64,000 nucleotides of DNA, from assembly GCF_001428665.1 (NCBI RefSeq), contig NZ_LMIJ01000011.1:391992-455991 (forward strand), given 5' to 3'. The DNA comes from Acidovorax sp. Root219. Lineage in GTDB: Bacteria; Pseudomonadota; Gammaproteobacteria; Burkholderiales; Burkholderiaceae_C. The first letter of the stretch is position 1, and every line of letters begins with the position of its first letter. Under the pieces are notes generated by a model. It was given only the letters and a program-made list of their open reading frames with translations. It did not search any database and was not told where the DNA came from. Of this stretch, positions 17,176 through 25,757 are shown one piece after another. Both the position numbers and the translations under genes were made by a program.

Positions 17176-17766
17176 ATGCATAAGAACTCCCTCCTCGTCT
17201 TCGCCGGCAGCACGCGCCAGCAATCGTTCAACCGCCGCCTGGCCCACGCGACCGCCGCGATCGCCCGCGATGCGGGTGCCGAGGTCACGCTGCTGGAGCT
17301 GTCGGACTTCGACATCCCCATGTACAACGCCGACCTGGAGGCGCAAGGCACGCCGGCCGACGTGGTGCGGCTCAAACAGGTGCTGTGGGCGCACCCGGCA
17401 TGGATCGTCTGCTCGCCCGAGTACAACGGCAGCTACACCGCCCTGCTCAAGAACACCATCGACTGGGCATCGAGCCCCGTGAACGGCAACCCCGAGTGGC
17501 AGGACGGCACCAAGTCCTTTCGCGGCAAGGTGGTGGGCATGCTCAGCGCGTCCAACGGCGGCTTGGGCGGCCTGCGCTCGCAAAGCCACCTGGCACCGTT
17601 GCTGATCAACCTGGAATGCTGGCTCGCACCCAAGGCCTTTGCCCTGGGCCAGGCCAGCACGGCTTTCGACGAGGCGGGTGCCTTGGTGCAGCCGGCCCAC
17701 CGCGAGCGCGTGCGTGCCGTGGTCGACCAGGTGCTGTGGGCCTCCGCCCGCCTGAACGCCGCTTAA
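17176..17766 (+). CDS. NADPH-dependent FMN reductase family protein
   Basis: 196 residues of the flavodoxin-like NADPH-dependent FMN reductase family (ChrR/SsuE-like). The phosphate-binding loop is [14 protein letters not shown] and the FMN-binding loop is [19 protein letters not shown]. Such enzymes reduce FMN or quinones and protect against oxidants. ATG 17176 begins the conserved part; the frame extends upstream to 17035 without coding character. A short gap containing an AT-rich inverted repeat separates it from the next small gene. Confidence 0.87.
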   Translation: MHKNSLLVFAGSTRQQSFNRRLAHATAAIARDAGAEVTLLELSDFDIPMYNADLEAQGTPADVVRLKQVLWAHPAWIVCSPEYNGSYTALLKNTIDWASSPVNGNPEWQDGTKSFRGKVVGMLSASNGGLGGLRSQSHLAPLLINLECWLAPKAFALGQASTAFDEAGALVQPAHRERVRAVVDQVLWASARLNAA

Positions 17767-17783
17767 GCTATAAAATCTATAGC
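17767..17783. repeat. AT-rich inverted repeat GCTATA-N5-TATAGC
   Basis: A perfect 6-bp-armed inverted repeat between two rightward genes. Similar AT-rich CTAT...ATAG elements occur at 11710-11724 and, as a half, near 53812. I recall such elements being frequent between genes in Comamonadaceae, but their function is not established. Confidence 0.5.
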
Positions 17784-17789
17784 GATCTG

Positions 17790-18050
17790 ATGCAGTGCCG
17801 ATCCGGCTGCGGCGCCTGCTGCACCGCCCCGTCCATCAGCTCGCCCATCCCCGGCATGCCCCAGGGCAAGCCGGCGGGTGTGCGCTGCATCCAGCTCGGG
17901 GACGACGCGCGCTGCCTCATTTTTGGGCACCCTGCACGCCCTGCCGTCTGCAGCGGCCTGCAGCCCTCGGCCGAGATGTGCGCCGACAGCACGCCAGCGG
18001 CCATGGCCTTCCTGACCCGGCTCGAAGACCTTACCCGCCCCTCGGCCTGA
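17790..18050 (+). CDS. YkgJ-like cysteine cluster protein
   Basis: 86 residues with a CRSGCGACC start and further cysteines in VRCIQL, DARCLIF, VCSGL and MCAD, matching the YkgJ family of putative Zn/Fe-chelating proteins. The start ATG 17790 puts the conserved [11 protein letters not shown] at the N-terminus. The stop codon abuts the stop of the convergent Lrp gene. Function is unknown beyond likely metal binding. Confidence 0.82.
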   Translation: MQCRSGCGACCTAPSISSPIPGMPQGKPAGVRCIQLGDDARCLIFGHPARPAVCSGLQPSAEMCADSTPAAMAFLTRLEDLTRPSA

Positions 18051-18551
18051 TCAGTCTTCCTCGTCGTCGTCCTTGTCGGCCTCGGGCGGCACATCCAGCG
18101 CCACCCGGGTTTCGAACTTGGAGCAGTTCATCGCGAAGGTGCTCTTGAAGTTGCGCACATTGTTGTTCGACGAAAACACCTCGCGCGTAAACGCGTGGTA
18201 GCGCTCCATCGACGCGGAGTTGATGATCAGCAGAAAGTCGAACTCACCCGAGACCTCGTAGCAGGCCATCACATCGTCCTGCGCCGCCATCTTGGCCTCG
18301 AAGTTGCGCAGCAGCGCATCGTTCTGCTTGTCCAGCTCCACCGACACGAACACCGTGAGCGCGAGCCCCACGCGCTGCCGGTTCACCACCGCGACCTGCT
18401 TGAGCAGGATGCCCGCCGCGCGCAGGATGGCAATGCGCCGCTGGCAGGTGGCCGGCGAGCTGTTGACCTTGCGGGCCAGCACGCGCAGCGGCTGCGAGGC
18501 GTCTTCCTGCAGCAGGTTGAGGATCTGGATGTCCAGGCGGTCAAGGTTCAT
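18051..18551 (-). CDS. Lrp/AsnC-family transcriptional regulator
   Basis: 166 residues: an N-terminal helix-turn-helix (MNLDRLDIQILNLLQEDASQ, then SPATCQRRIAILRAAGIL) and a C-terminal RAM ligand-binding domain (VFVSVELDKQ, CYEVSGEFDFLLII). An acidic tail of Asp/Glu ends the protein. Lrp-type regulators sense amino acids. It is transcribed away from the M20 hydrolase / diaminopropionate ammonia-lyase / aldolase operon with 158 bases between, so it most likely controls that operon. Start ATG 18551 is set by family homology. Confidence 0.88.
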   Translation of the reverse strand: MNLDRLDIQILNLLQEDASQPLRVLARKVNSSPATCQRRIAILRAAGILLKQVAVVNRQRVGLALTVFVSVELDKQNDALLRNFEAKMAAQDDVMACYEVSGEFDFLLIINSASMERYHAFTREVFSSNNNVRNFKSTFAMNCSKFETRVALDVPPEADKDDDEED

Positions 18552-18709
18552 GGGCCCGCCCACGATACCAAAGGACGATGGGACAAATGCATCACGCTTC
18601 TCCAAATGGTGAGACAGATACGTCATTGAACGCCGTATTGCGGTGGTTTCAACCGGGCACCCACCCCAACAATGCGTAGGAACCATCCGACATCTGGGAG
18701 CGCATTGCC

Positions 18710-19882
18710 ATGACCACCCCCGCCGCCGACTTCGACCAGCAGCTCGTGCGCTGGCGCCACCACCTGCACCGCCACCCCGAGACCGGATTCAACGAGGTGC
18801 AGACGGCCGACTACGTGGCGCGCATCCTCTCGGCATTGGGCCTCGACGTCCATCGAGGCATCGGCGGCACCGGGGTGGTGGCCAACCTCAGCGTGGGCAG
18901 CGGCGGCCCCACCATCGGCCTGCGCGCCGATATGGATGCCCTGGCAATGGCCGAGGCCGCCCCCGGCCGGGCCCATGCCTCCAGCCACCCAGGCTGCATG
19001 CATGCCTGCGGGCACGACGGCCATATGGCCATGGTGCTGGGTGCCGCCCAGCTATTGGCCGAGCGGCGCGACTTCCACGGCACGGTGCGCTTCATCTTCC
19101 AACCGGCCGAGGAACATGGCCGGGGAGCCGCCGCGATGATGGCCGACGGGCTGTTCGAGCGCTTTCCGGTCGACGAGATCTATGGCGCACACAACATCCC
19201 GGGCATGCCGGCCGGCCACATGGCCATCCGCAGCGGCGGCATCATGGCCAGCGAGGACAACTTCACCATAGCGATCACCGGTCGCGGTGGCCACGCGGCG
19301 CGCCCGCACATGGCGGTGGACCCGCTGGTCATCGGCGCCGAGATCGTGCTCGCCCTGCAGACCGTGGTGGCCCGCTCGGTGGACCCGAGCCAGCCCGCCG
19401 TCATCTCATGCACCGAATTCACCACCGACGGCATCCGCAACGCCCTGCCCACCCACGTCACCATCCAGGGCGACACGCGCAGCTATTCGCCGGCGGTCCA
19501 GGCACTCCTGGAAAAACGCATGCGCGAGATCTGCGAAGGCATCTGCGCGGCCCACGGCGCCACCTGCCGCTTCAGCTACACACACGAGTTCGCACCCACC
19601 GTGAACTGGCCGGCCTGCGTGGAGGTGGCCAGTGCCGCCGCAGAGGCCGTCATCGGTGCCGAGCGCCTGGACCGCAATGTCACACCGATGATGATCTCGG
19701 AAGACTTCGGGGCCTTCCTGCAGGTGGTCCCCGGGGCGTTCATGTTCATCGGCAACGGCGAGGCCGGCAGCCGCGGTGGCGTGCCCTTGCACAACGCCGG
19801 CTACGACTTCAACGATACCGTGTTGCCTGTAGGCGCGCGCTACTTCGCAGAAATCGCCCGCGTGCGCCTGCCCATTTCCTGA
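18710..19882 (+). CDS. M20-family amidohydrolase (hippurate hydrolase type)
   Basis: 390 residues of the M20D metallopeptidase/amidohydrolase family, which cleave N-acyl or N-aroyl amino acids. Metal ligands are visible in HACGHDGHMAM, FQPAEEHGRGA and the C-terminal PLHNAGYDFND. The RHHLHRHPETGFNE opening is typical for the hippurate/IAA-amino-acid hydrolase group. First gene of a three-gene operon with a PLP ammonia-lyase and a class II aldolase. The combination suggests catabolism of an N-acylated amino acid such as acyl-diaminopropionate; that is inference. Confidence 0.9.
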   Translation: MTTPAADFDQQLVRWRHHLHRHPETGFNEVQTADYVARILSALGLDVHRGIGGTGVVANLSVGSGGPTIGLRADMDALAMAEAAPGRAHASSHPGCMHACGHDGHMAMVLGAAQLLAERRDFHGTVRFIFQPAEEHGRGAAAMMADGLFERFPVDEIYGAHNIPGMPAGHMAIRSGGIMASEDNFTIAITGRGGHAARPHMAVDPLVIGAEIVLALQTVVARSVDPSQPAVISCTEFTTDGIRNALPTHVTIQGDTRSYSPAVQALLEKRMREICEGICAAHGATCRFSYTHEFAPTVNWPACVEVASAAAEAVIGAERLDRNVTPMMISEDFGAFLQVVPGAFMFIGNGEAGSRGGVPLHNAGYDFNDTVLPVGARYFAEIARVRLPIS

Positions 19883-19895
19883 ACCCGAGAATCCC

Positions 19896-21131
19896 ATGCT
19901 GTTCACCAACCCCCAGGCCACACGCCGCCCCTACGACCCTGACCTGCAGCGTGTGATGAACCTCGCCCAGGGCCACGAAAGCCGCCAGTGGCTCTCTGGC
20001 TGGACGCAACTGCGCCTTGGCAGCACCCCGCTGCACGCCCTGCCCCACCTGGCGCGGCAACTGGGGCTCGGTCAGATCCATGTGAAGGACGAATCGGTGC
20101 GCTCGCCGCTCGCCAGCTTCAAGGCACTGGGTGCGCCCGTGGCGCTGCTGCGCCTGGTGCGGCGCCAGTGGCCCGCTGAAGCCTGGGCACCCGCCGACCT
20201 GCTCGCCGGCCGGCATGCGCCGGCCCTTGCCGGTTTCACGGTCATCAGCGCCACCGACGGCAACCACGGCCGGGCCCTGGCCGCTGCGGCGCAGAGCATC
20301 GGCTGCCGCTGCGTCATCGTGCTGCACGCCCACGTCAGCGCCGAGCGCGAGCAGCCCATCCGCGACCTGGGCGCCGAGATCGTGCGCGTCACCGGCAACT
20401 ACGACGATTCCGTGCAGGAGGCCGAGCGCCTGGCCCGCGCCCACGGCTGGTGGGTGGTCTCCGACACCTCGTACGACGGCTACGAAGAGATTCCGCGCGA
20501 CGTGATGCAGGGCTACGGCATCCTGGTCGAGGAGCTGCTCGAGCAGATCCCCACGCGCACCGATGGCGCCAGCCCCTTCACCCATGTGCTGCTGCAGGGT
20601 GGCGTGGGCGGCCTGACCGCGGGCGTCGTCGGCCATTTCTGGGAGCGCTACGGCGCCCGGCGCCCGGCCTTCATCGCCGTGGAGCCCGAACAGGCCGACT
20701 GCCTGCTGCAGAGCGCCATCGCTGGCCGGCCGGCACGCGCCACGGGCAGCGTGGACTCGGTGATGGCGGGCCTGGCCTGCGGCGAGACCTCGCCCCTGGC
20801 CTGGCGCTTTCTGCAGCCTGCGGTGGACCTGTTCATGACGGTGGGCGACGCCCAGGCCGAGGAGGCCATGCGCACCCTGGCCAGTGGCGCCGCCGGCGAC
20901 ATGCCCGTGCTCAGCGGCGAATCGGGCGCCGCCAGCCTGGCCGGGCTGGTCGCGCTCATGGCCAACCCGGAGCTGGCCGCCCAGGCCGGCCTCGGCGCCG
21001 ACTCCCGCGTGCTGCTGATCAGCACCGAAGGCGCTACCGCCCCGGGCGTCTACGAAGCCATCACCGGCCGCAGCCCTGCCAGCGTGCTGCAGGCCCAGCT
21101 TGCATGGATGGCACGCCCGTCGCACGGATGA
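19896..21131 (+). CDS. Diaminopropionate ammonia-lyase
   Basis: 411 residues of the fold-type II PLP enzymes, best matching diaminopropionate ammonia-lyase, which converts 2,3-diaminopropionate to pyruvate and ammonia. The PLP lysine is in SPLASFKALGAP, the Asn-binding loop is SATDGNHGRALA, and the phosphate loop is QGGVGGLTAGV. Length fits the family. It starts 13 bases after the M20 gene and overlaps the next gene by ATGA, so the three are co-transcribed. Substrate specificity is inferred from family resemblance. Confidence 0.85.
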   Translation: MLFTNPQATRRPYDPDLQRVMNLAQGHESRQWLSGWTQLRLGSTPLHALPHLARQLGLGQIHVKDESVRSPLASFKALGAPVALLRLVRRQWPAEAWAPADLLAGRHAPALAGFTVISATDGNHGRALAAAAQSIGCRCVIVLHAHVSAEREQPIRDLGAEIVRVTGNYDDSVQEAERLARAHGWWVVSDTSYDGYEEIPRDVMQGYGILVEELLEQIPTRTDGASPFTHVLLQGGVGGLTAGVVGHFWERYGARRPAFIAVEPEQADCLLQSAIAGRPARATGSVDSVMAGLACGETSPLAWRFLQPAVDLFMTVGDAQAEEAMRTLASGAAGDMPVLSGESGAASLAGLVALMANPELAAQAGLGADSRVLLISTEGATAPGVYEAITGRSPASVLQAQLAWMARPSHG

Positions 21132-21889
21132 CAATGGATGAACCCACGACCCCAGGAACCCCGATGACCCCTTCCGCCCTTGATTTCGACGCACCCGAGG
21201 TGCGCCGCCTGCGCGACGACCTGGCCCTGGCCCTTCGTGCCGCCGCCCACCACGGCCTGTCCGAAGGCGTGTGCAACCATTTCAGCGTCGAACTGCCCGA
21301 TGGCTCGGGCCGCTTCCTGCTCAATCCGCGCGGCCTGATGTGGAGCGAGGTGCAGGCCGAGGACATCGTGCTCATCGACGAACAGGGCCAGCGCCTGGCT
21401 GGCCGCCACGAGGTGGAACCCACGGCCATGTTCATCCATGCCGCGATCCACCGCATCTGCAAGAAGGCCTGCGTGCTGCACACCCACATGCCCTACGCCA
21501 CGGCGCTCACGCTCACCACCGACCGCTGCCTGGACACCACGCTCTCGCAGAACGCCATGCGCTTCCATGGCCGCACGGCCGTGGACCCGCACTACAACGG
21601 CTTCGCACTCGACGTGCGCGAAGGCGAACGCATCGCCGGCGTGCTGCAGGCGGCGGACATCGGCTTCCTCGGCAACCACGGCGTGGTCGTCTGCGGCGAC
21701 CGCATCGACTACGCCTACGACGACCTGTACTACCTGGAGCGCGCCTGCATGGCCCAGGTGCTGGCGCAGTCCACCGGCCGCCCCCTGGCCCCGGCGAGCG
21801 CCGCGCTGGCGCAGCACGTCAGCGAGCAGTCCATGGGCGAGCGCCTGCAGTCCGAGCTGTTCTTCGAGGCGCTGCGCAGGACGCTCTGA
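21128..21889 (+). CDS. Class II aldolase/adducin-family protein
   Basis: 253 residues with the class II aldolase zinc site: first His pair in VLHTHMPYATAL and the later HGVVVCGD segment (GNHGVVV). Family members act on L-fuculose-phosphate or related sugars or are of unknown substrate. ATG 21128 overlaps the previous stop as ATGA; ATG 21164, with AGGA six bases upstream, is an alternative start. As the last gene of the operon its link to amino acid breakdown is unclear. A paralogue is at 31754-32524. Confidence 0.83.
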   Translation: MTMDEPTTPGTPMTPSALDFDAPEVRRLRDDLALALRAAAHHGLSEGVCNHFSVELPDGSGRFLLNPRGLMWSEVQAEDIVLIDEQGQRLAGRHEVEPTAMFIHAAIHRICKKACVLHTHMPYATALTLTTDRCLDTTLSQNAMRFHGRTAVDPHYNGFALDVREGERIAGVLQAADIGFLGNHGVVVCGDRIDYAYDDLYYLERACMAQVLAQSTGRPLAPASAALAQHVSEQSMGERLQSELFFEALRRTL

Positions 21890-21908
21890 GCATTTTGCGG
21901 TTCCGGGC

Positions 21909-21935
21909 TGTCACACAGCGGACCCCTGGCGCGTC
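21909..21935 (+). promoter_or_regulatory. ECF41-type promoter of the sigma factor gene
   Basis: TGTCACA (21909-21915), 16 bases, then CGTC (21932-21935). This is the published -35/-10 pattern and spacing for ECF41 sigma factors. It lies 35-60 bases before the sigma factor gene, so the gene is probably autoregulated. Confidence 0.8.
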
Positions 21936-21969
21936 TGGTTATCGACCAGACTACGCTTGGAGATGCGCC

Positions 21970-22869
21970 ATGACCACCACCCTGCCCCCGGCCTACCAGG
22001 CCGATGACACCTTCACCGCCCTGCGCCCGCGCCTGTTCGGCATTGCCTACCGCATGCTGGGCGTGCGTGCCGATGCCGAGGACGCCCTGCAGGACGCCTG
22101 GCTGCGCTGGAGCCACGCGGACACCAGCACCCTGCAGTCGGCCGAGGCCTGGCTGGTCACCGTGGTCACGCGCCTGTCCATCGACCGGCTGCGTGCCGCC
22201 AAGGCTGAGCGCGAGGCCTATGTCGGCTGGTGGCTGCCCGAGCCGCTGGTGGAGCAGCTCGACGAGCACACGCCCGAGGCCGCGGCCGAGCTGGCGGGCG
22301 AACTCTCGGTCGCCTTCCTTTACGTGCTCGAACGCCTAGGGCCCGAGGAGCGTGCCGCCTTTCTGCTGCGCCAGGTGTTCGACTACGACTACCCCGAGAT
22401 CGCCGCCCAGCTGGGCAAGACCGAGGCCACCTGTCGGCAGATGGTGCACCGCGCCAGCGAGCGCGTGCAGCAGGCGCGCACCCGCTTCGAGGTGCCCCGG
22501 GGCGTGCACCACCAGCTGCTCGAACGCTTCATCGCCGCCGCCCACAGCGGCCAGCGCGATGCCATACAGGCCCTGCTGTCCGAAGACGCGATGCTCATCG
22601 GTGACGGCGGTGGCAAGGTGCAGTCCTTCCTGCACCCGCTGGTGGGCGCCTTCCGCATCGCCAACCTGTTCTGGGCCCAGTGGCGGCGCATGGCCGAGCA
22701 GGTGGTCTACCGCCCGGTGCTGATCAATGGCGAGCCGGGCCTGCTGCGCTACATCGACGGCCGGCTCGAATCGGCCCAGGCCATCGTGACCGACGGCGAG
22801 CGCATCGTCGCCATCTACGCGATCCGCAACCCGGACAAGCTCGCGGGCATCCCGCTCACACTCGGCTGA
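21970..22869 (+). CDS. ECF41-family RNA polymerase sigma factor (SigJ-like)
   Basis: 299 residues: ECF sigma region 2 (LFGIAYRMLGVRADAEDALQ) and region 4 (EERAAFLLRQVFDYDYPEIA), then a long SnoaL-like C-terminal extension carrying the DGGGK and NPDKL motifs that define ECF41 factors. In that group the extension controls activity in place of an anti-sigma factor. GGAG seven bases before ATG 21970 fixes the start. It is followed by an AhpD-like gene, the typical ECF41 partner, and both genes have the same promoter motif. Confidence 0.92.
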   Translation: MTTTLPPAYQADDTFTALRPRLFGIAYRMLGVRADAEDALQDAWLRWSHADTSTLQSAEAWLVTVVTRLSIDRLRAAKAEREAYVGWWLPEPLVEQLDEHTPEAAAELAGELSVAFLYVLERLGPEERAAFLLRQVFDYDYPEIAAQLGKTEATCRQMVHRASERVQQARTRFEVPRGVHHQLLERFIAAAHSGQRDAIQALLSEDAMLIGDGGGKVQSFLHPLVGAFRIANLFWAQWRRMAEQVVYRPVLINGEPGLLRYIDGRLESAQAIVTDGERIVAIYAIRNPDKLAGIPLTLG

Positions 22870-22888
22870 AAACTTTTTTGCGATCGGC

Positions 22889-22915
22889 TGTCACAAGGGC
22901 ACATGCCCACGCGTC
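22889..22915 (+). promoter_or_regulatory. ECF41-type promoter of the AhpD-like gene
   Basis: TGTCACA (22889-22895), 16 bases, CGTC (22912-22915). The same motif and spacing occur before the sigma factor gene, including the preceding GGC and the G before CGTC. It marks the downstream gene as a target of the sigma factor. Confidence 0.8.
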
Positions 22916-22994
22916 TTGAAGTGTATGGAAGCCAACGAAAGGCCCGGCGCCTTCCAGTTTCCACCCTTCATCACCACCACCAGGAGTTTCCACC

Positions 22995-23453
22995 ATGTCC
23001 CAGCACACAGCCCGCCTGCCCTACCACCAGCTCGCCAACAAGGCCTTCATGGGCCTCGTGAACCTGTCCGAGACCATCAAGAAGGGCAGCATCGGCGCCC
23101 GCCTGGCCGAACTCGTCTTCCTGCGCGTCTCGCAGATCAACGGCTGCGCCTACTGCATGGACATGCACTGGACCTATCTGGTCAAGGACGGCATGGAGGC
23201 GCGCCACCTCAACGCCGTGGCCGGCTGGCGCGAAGCGCCCTTCTTCAGCGAGCGCGAGCGCACCGCCTTGCGCTGGGCCGAGATCATCACCGCCACGCCG
23301 CACAGCGACGCCAGCGACGCAGAGTTCGCCCTGCTCAAGGCACAGTTCAACGACACCGAAATCGCCGAGCTGGGCTTTGCCATCGGCGTCATCAACGCCT
23401 GGAACCTGATCAACGCAGGCATGCGCGCGCCCATCCCGGTCCAGGCGGGCTGA
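22995..23453 (+). CDS. AhpD-like carboxymuconolactone decarboxylase-family protein
   Basis: 152 residues of the CMD/AhpD superfamily. The redox motif is CAYCMDMHW (CxxC with following His), as in alkylhydroperoxidase-like proteins. AGGAG precedes ATG 22995. COE-type proteins of this superfamily are the usual target of neighbouring ECF41 sigma factors. An antioxidant or redox function is likely; the physiological substrate is not known. Confidence 0.9.
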   Translation: MSQHTARLPYHQLANKAFMGLVNLSETIKKGSIGARLAELVFLRVSQINGCAYCMDMHWTYLVKDGMEARHLNAVAGWREAPFFSERERTALRWAEIITATPHSDASDAEFALLKAQFNDTEIAELGFAIGVINAWNLINAGMRAPIPVQAG

Positions 23454-23580
23454 ACGCGCGCGTTTTCCCGCCCTGAACCCAGGTCGGCGACAATACGGGG
23501 CCGGCCGGTGTGGTGCGGCCCGGATCCTGATGCGCGCCCTGCCTCGGACCCCAGCGAGCCCCCTGGCGCAAAGGACCGGC

Positions 23581-24813
23581 ATGCCGATCGCCCCGCAGGA
23601 GCTGGTGGCCCAACTGGACCCCCTGGTCTCCGATCCCCGCCGGCTGGCCGCCGTCCATAGCGTGGCGCTGCTGGACAGCCCGGCCGAGGAGGCCTTCGAC
23701 GCCATGAGCCGCCTGGCCGTGAACCTCGTGGGCGCGCCCGCGAGCTTCCTTTCCATCGTCGACGCCGAGCGCGACTTCTACAAGAGCGCCCACGGCTTTC
23801 CGCAAGAGCTGGCCTCTGCCCGCGAGGTGCATGGCCGCACCTTCTGCCACTACGCCATCGCCAGCACCGATCCGCTGGTGATCGGAGACACCCACGCCGA
23901 CCCGCTGTGGCGTGCCGTGCCCATCGTCGACAGCCTGGACGTGCGCGCCTACGTCGGCGTGCCCCTCATCGTCGATGGCCAGCCCATCGGCAGCTTCTGC
24001 GTCATCGACAACCAGCCACGCACCTGGACCGAGACCGAGATCGAGACCCTGGTACAGCTCGCCAAGGCCGCCGCGCGCGAGATCCAGCTGCGCAGCGCGC
24101 TCAAGGAGTCCGAGGCCAATGCCGAACGCGCCCATGCGCTGGCCAAGGCCAACGAAGAGCTGCTCGCCGTGGTCGCGCACGACCTGCGCTCGCCGCTGCA
24201 GGTGATGGGCCTGAACACCACCGTGCTCGCCCGCGCCGGCCATGCCCCCTCGCTGCCGGCCATCCGCCGCATCGAAGGCGCCATCACCTCCATGAAACGC
24301 CTGGTGGACGACCTGCTCTCCACCCATGCCGTCGACAGCCGCGAACGCACCTTGTGCGAGACCATCGCACCGACCCGGCTGCTGGCCGATGCGGCAGACG
24401 CCATGGGCATGGTGGCCGAGCGCGCCGGCATCCACCTGCACCTGGTGCCCGGGCAGACCGGCGAGGTCTTCGTGGACTACGCCCAGCTGCTGCGCGTGCT
24501 GTGCAACCTGATCGGCAACTGCCTCAAGTACTGCCCGGCGGGCAGCACCGTCTCCCTCAGCGCGACGGAGACCGCCGACAGCATCGTCATCCGGGTCACC
24601 GACGATGGTCCCGGCATGGGCGAGGCCGAGCAGTCCTGCGCCTTCGAGCGCGGCTGGCAGGGCAGCGCCGGCGTGGCCGGGCAGGACGGCGCGGGCCTGG
24701 GCCTGTGGATCGTGCGCACCCTGGTCGAGCAGAACCAGGGCCGCGTCGCGCTGCACAGCGCAGCCGGCCAGGGCACCGAGGTCGCCGTGCGCCTGCCGCG
24801 CCACCGCAGCTGA
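23581..24813 (+). CDS. GAF-domain sensor histidine kinase
   Basis: 410 residues: an N-terminal GAF domain (about 15-170; SLLDSPAEEAFD-like opening, REVHGRTFCHYAI, YVGVPLIVDGQPIGSFCVID), a coiled linker, then a HisKA domain with phosphoacceptor in VVAHDLRSPLQV and an ATPase domain with N-box CNLIGNCLKYC and G-boxes DDGPGMG and GAGLGLWIV. No membrane helix, so cytoplasmic. No response regulator adjoins, so it is an orphan kinase. ATG 23581 with AGGA just upstream is preferred over 23530. Confidence 0.88.
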   Translation: MPIAPQELVAQLDPLVSDPRRLAAVHSVALLDSPAEEAFDAMSRLAVNLVGAPASFLSIVDAERDFYKSAHGFPQELASAREVHGRTFCHYAIASTDPLVIGDTHADPLWRAVPIVDSLDVRAYVGVPLIVDGQPIGSFCVIDNQPRTWTETEIETLVQLAKAAAREIQLRSALKESEANAERAHALAKANEELLAVVAHDLRSPLQVMGLNTTVLARAGHAPSLPAIRRIEGAITSMKRLVDDLLSTHAVDSRERTLCETIAPTRLLADAADAMGMVAERAGIHLHLVPGQTGEVFVDYAQLLRVLCNLIGNCLKYCPAGSTVSLSATETADSIVIRVTDDGPGMGEAEQSCAFERGWQGSAGVAGQDGAGLGLWIVRTLVEQNQGRVALHSAAGQGTEVAVRLPRHRS

Positions 24814-24865
24814 GCGCCCGAGCGGCCGCTGCGGCGGCCCGACGCGAGCAACACCGGCACGGGAC

Positions 24866-25747
24866 TCAGGGAATGCCGTACTTGTTGGGGTAGCGGATGT
24901 TCTCGCGCATGTGCGCGCTCATTGGGATGCGCAGCGTGGCCGTGTCGAACCACTGGCGGTACAGCGCCGCCAGCTCGCCCGAGTGCATGAGGCCCAGCAC
25001 CGTGCGGTCCACCACCTCGCGCAATGGCAGGTCGTCCTTGGGCAGCATGAAGGCATAGGGCTCCACGGTGAGGTGGCGGCCGGTCACATGCAGCTCCTCG
25101 CGCAGCGGCGATGATGCGATGAGGCCGTAGAGCAGCACATCGTCCTGCGCGAAGGCATCGACCTGGCCCCGCTCCACCAGGCGCACGCCCTCGGCGTCGG
25201 TGGCCACCAGGGTCACGGCGATCTCCTGCTCACGCTCCACGCGCTGCAGCGTCTCCTGCGCCGTCGTGCCCCGGCTCACGGCAATGCGCCGCCGCCACAG
25301 GCTGGGCACCCCGTCGAACTGCACCGACTGCCGCGCGAGAAAGCGCACACCCGTGGTGAACAGCGTGTGCGAAAAGTCCACCTCCTTTTGCCGGCCCACG
25401 GTGTTGGTGTTGCCCCCGCACTCGATGTCGATGCGGCCGGCCGCAAGCAGCGGGATGCGCTGCGCCGCCTCCAGCGGGCGGAACGCCACGCGCAGGTCCG
25501 GCAGGCCCAGCTGTTTGCGCAGCGCCTCCATGACCTTGTTGCACACGGCGATCGAATAGCCCACGGTATTGCCCGCCGCATCGCGAAAGGCAAAGGTGCC
25601 GGGCGTGGGGATATAGCCCACGTGCACCGTGCCGCTGCGCGCGATGCGGGCCAGTGCGCCGCCCGTGCCCTGGGCATGGGCCAGAGGGCCCAGCAGGGCC
25701 AGCACGATCAGGACCGACAGGGACTTCGCGAGAACACGTGCATACAT
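24866..25747 (-). CDS. ABC transporter substrate-binding protein (polar amino acid type)
   Basis: 293 residues with a signal peptide (SLSVLIVLALLGPLAHAQ) and a type 3 solute-binding fold: VHVGYIPTPGTFAF, RIDIECGGNTNTVGR and the final MSAHMRENIRYPNKYGIP, like GltI-type glutamate/aspartate binding proteins. Last gene of the leftward operon of ATPase, two permeases, amidase and binding protein. The ligand is not certain. Confidence 0.87.
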   Translation of the reverse strand: MYARVLAKSLSVLIVLALLGPLAHAQGTGGALARIARSGTVHVGYIPTPGTFAFRDAAGNTVGYSIAVCNKVMEALRKQLGLPDLRVAFRPLEAAQRIPLLAAGRIDIECGGNTNTVGRQKEVDFSHTLFTTGVRFLARQSVQFDGVPSLWRRRIAVSRGTTAQETLQRVEREQEIAVTLVATDAEGVRLVERGQVDAFAQDDVLLYGLIASSPLREELHVTGRHLTVEPYAFMLPKDDLPLREVVDRTVLGLMHSGELAALYRQWFDTATLRIPMSAHMRENIRYPNKYGIP

Positions 25748-25757
25748 GGCTCACTCC

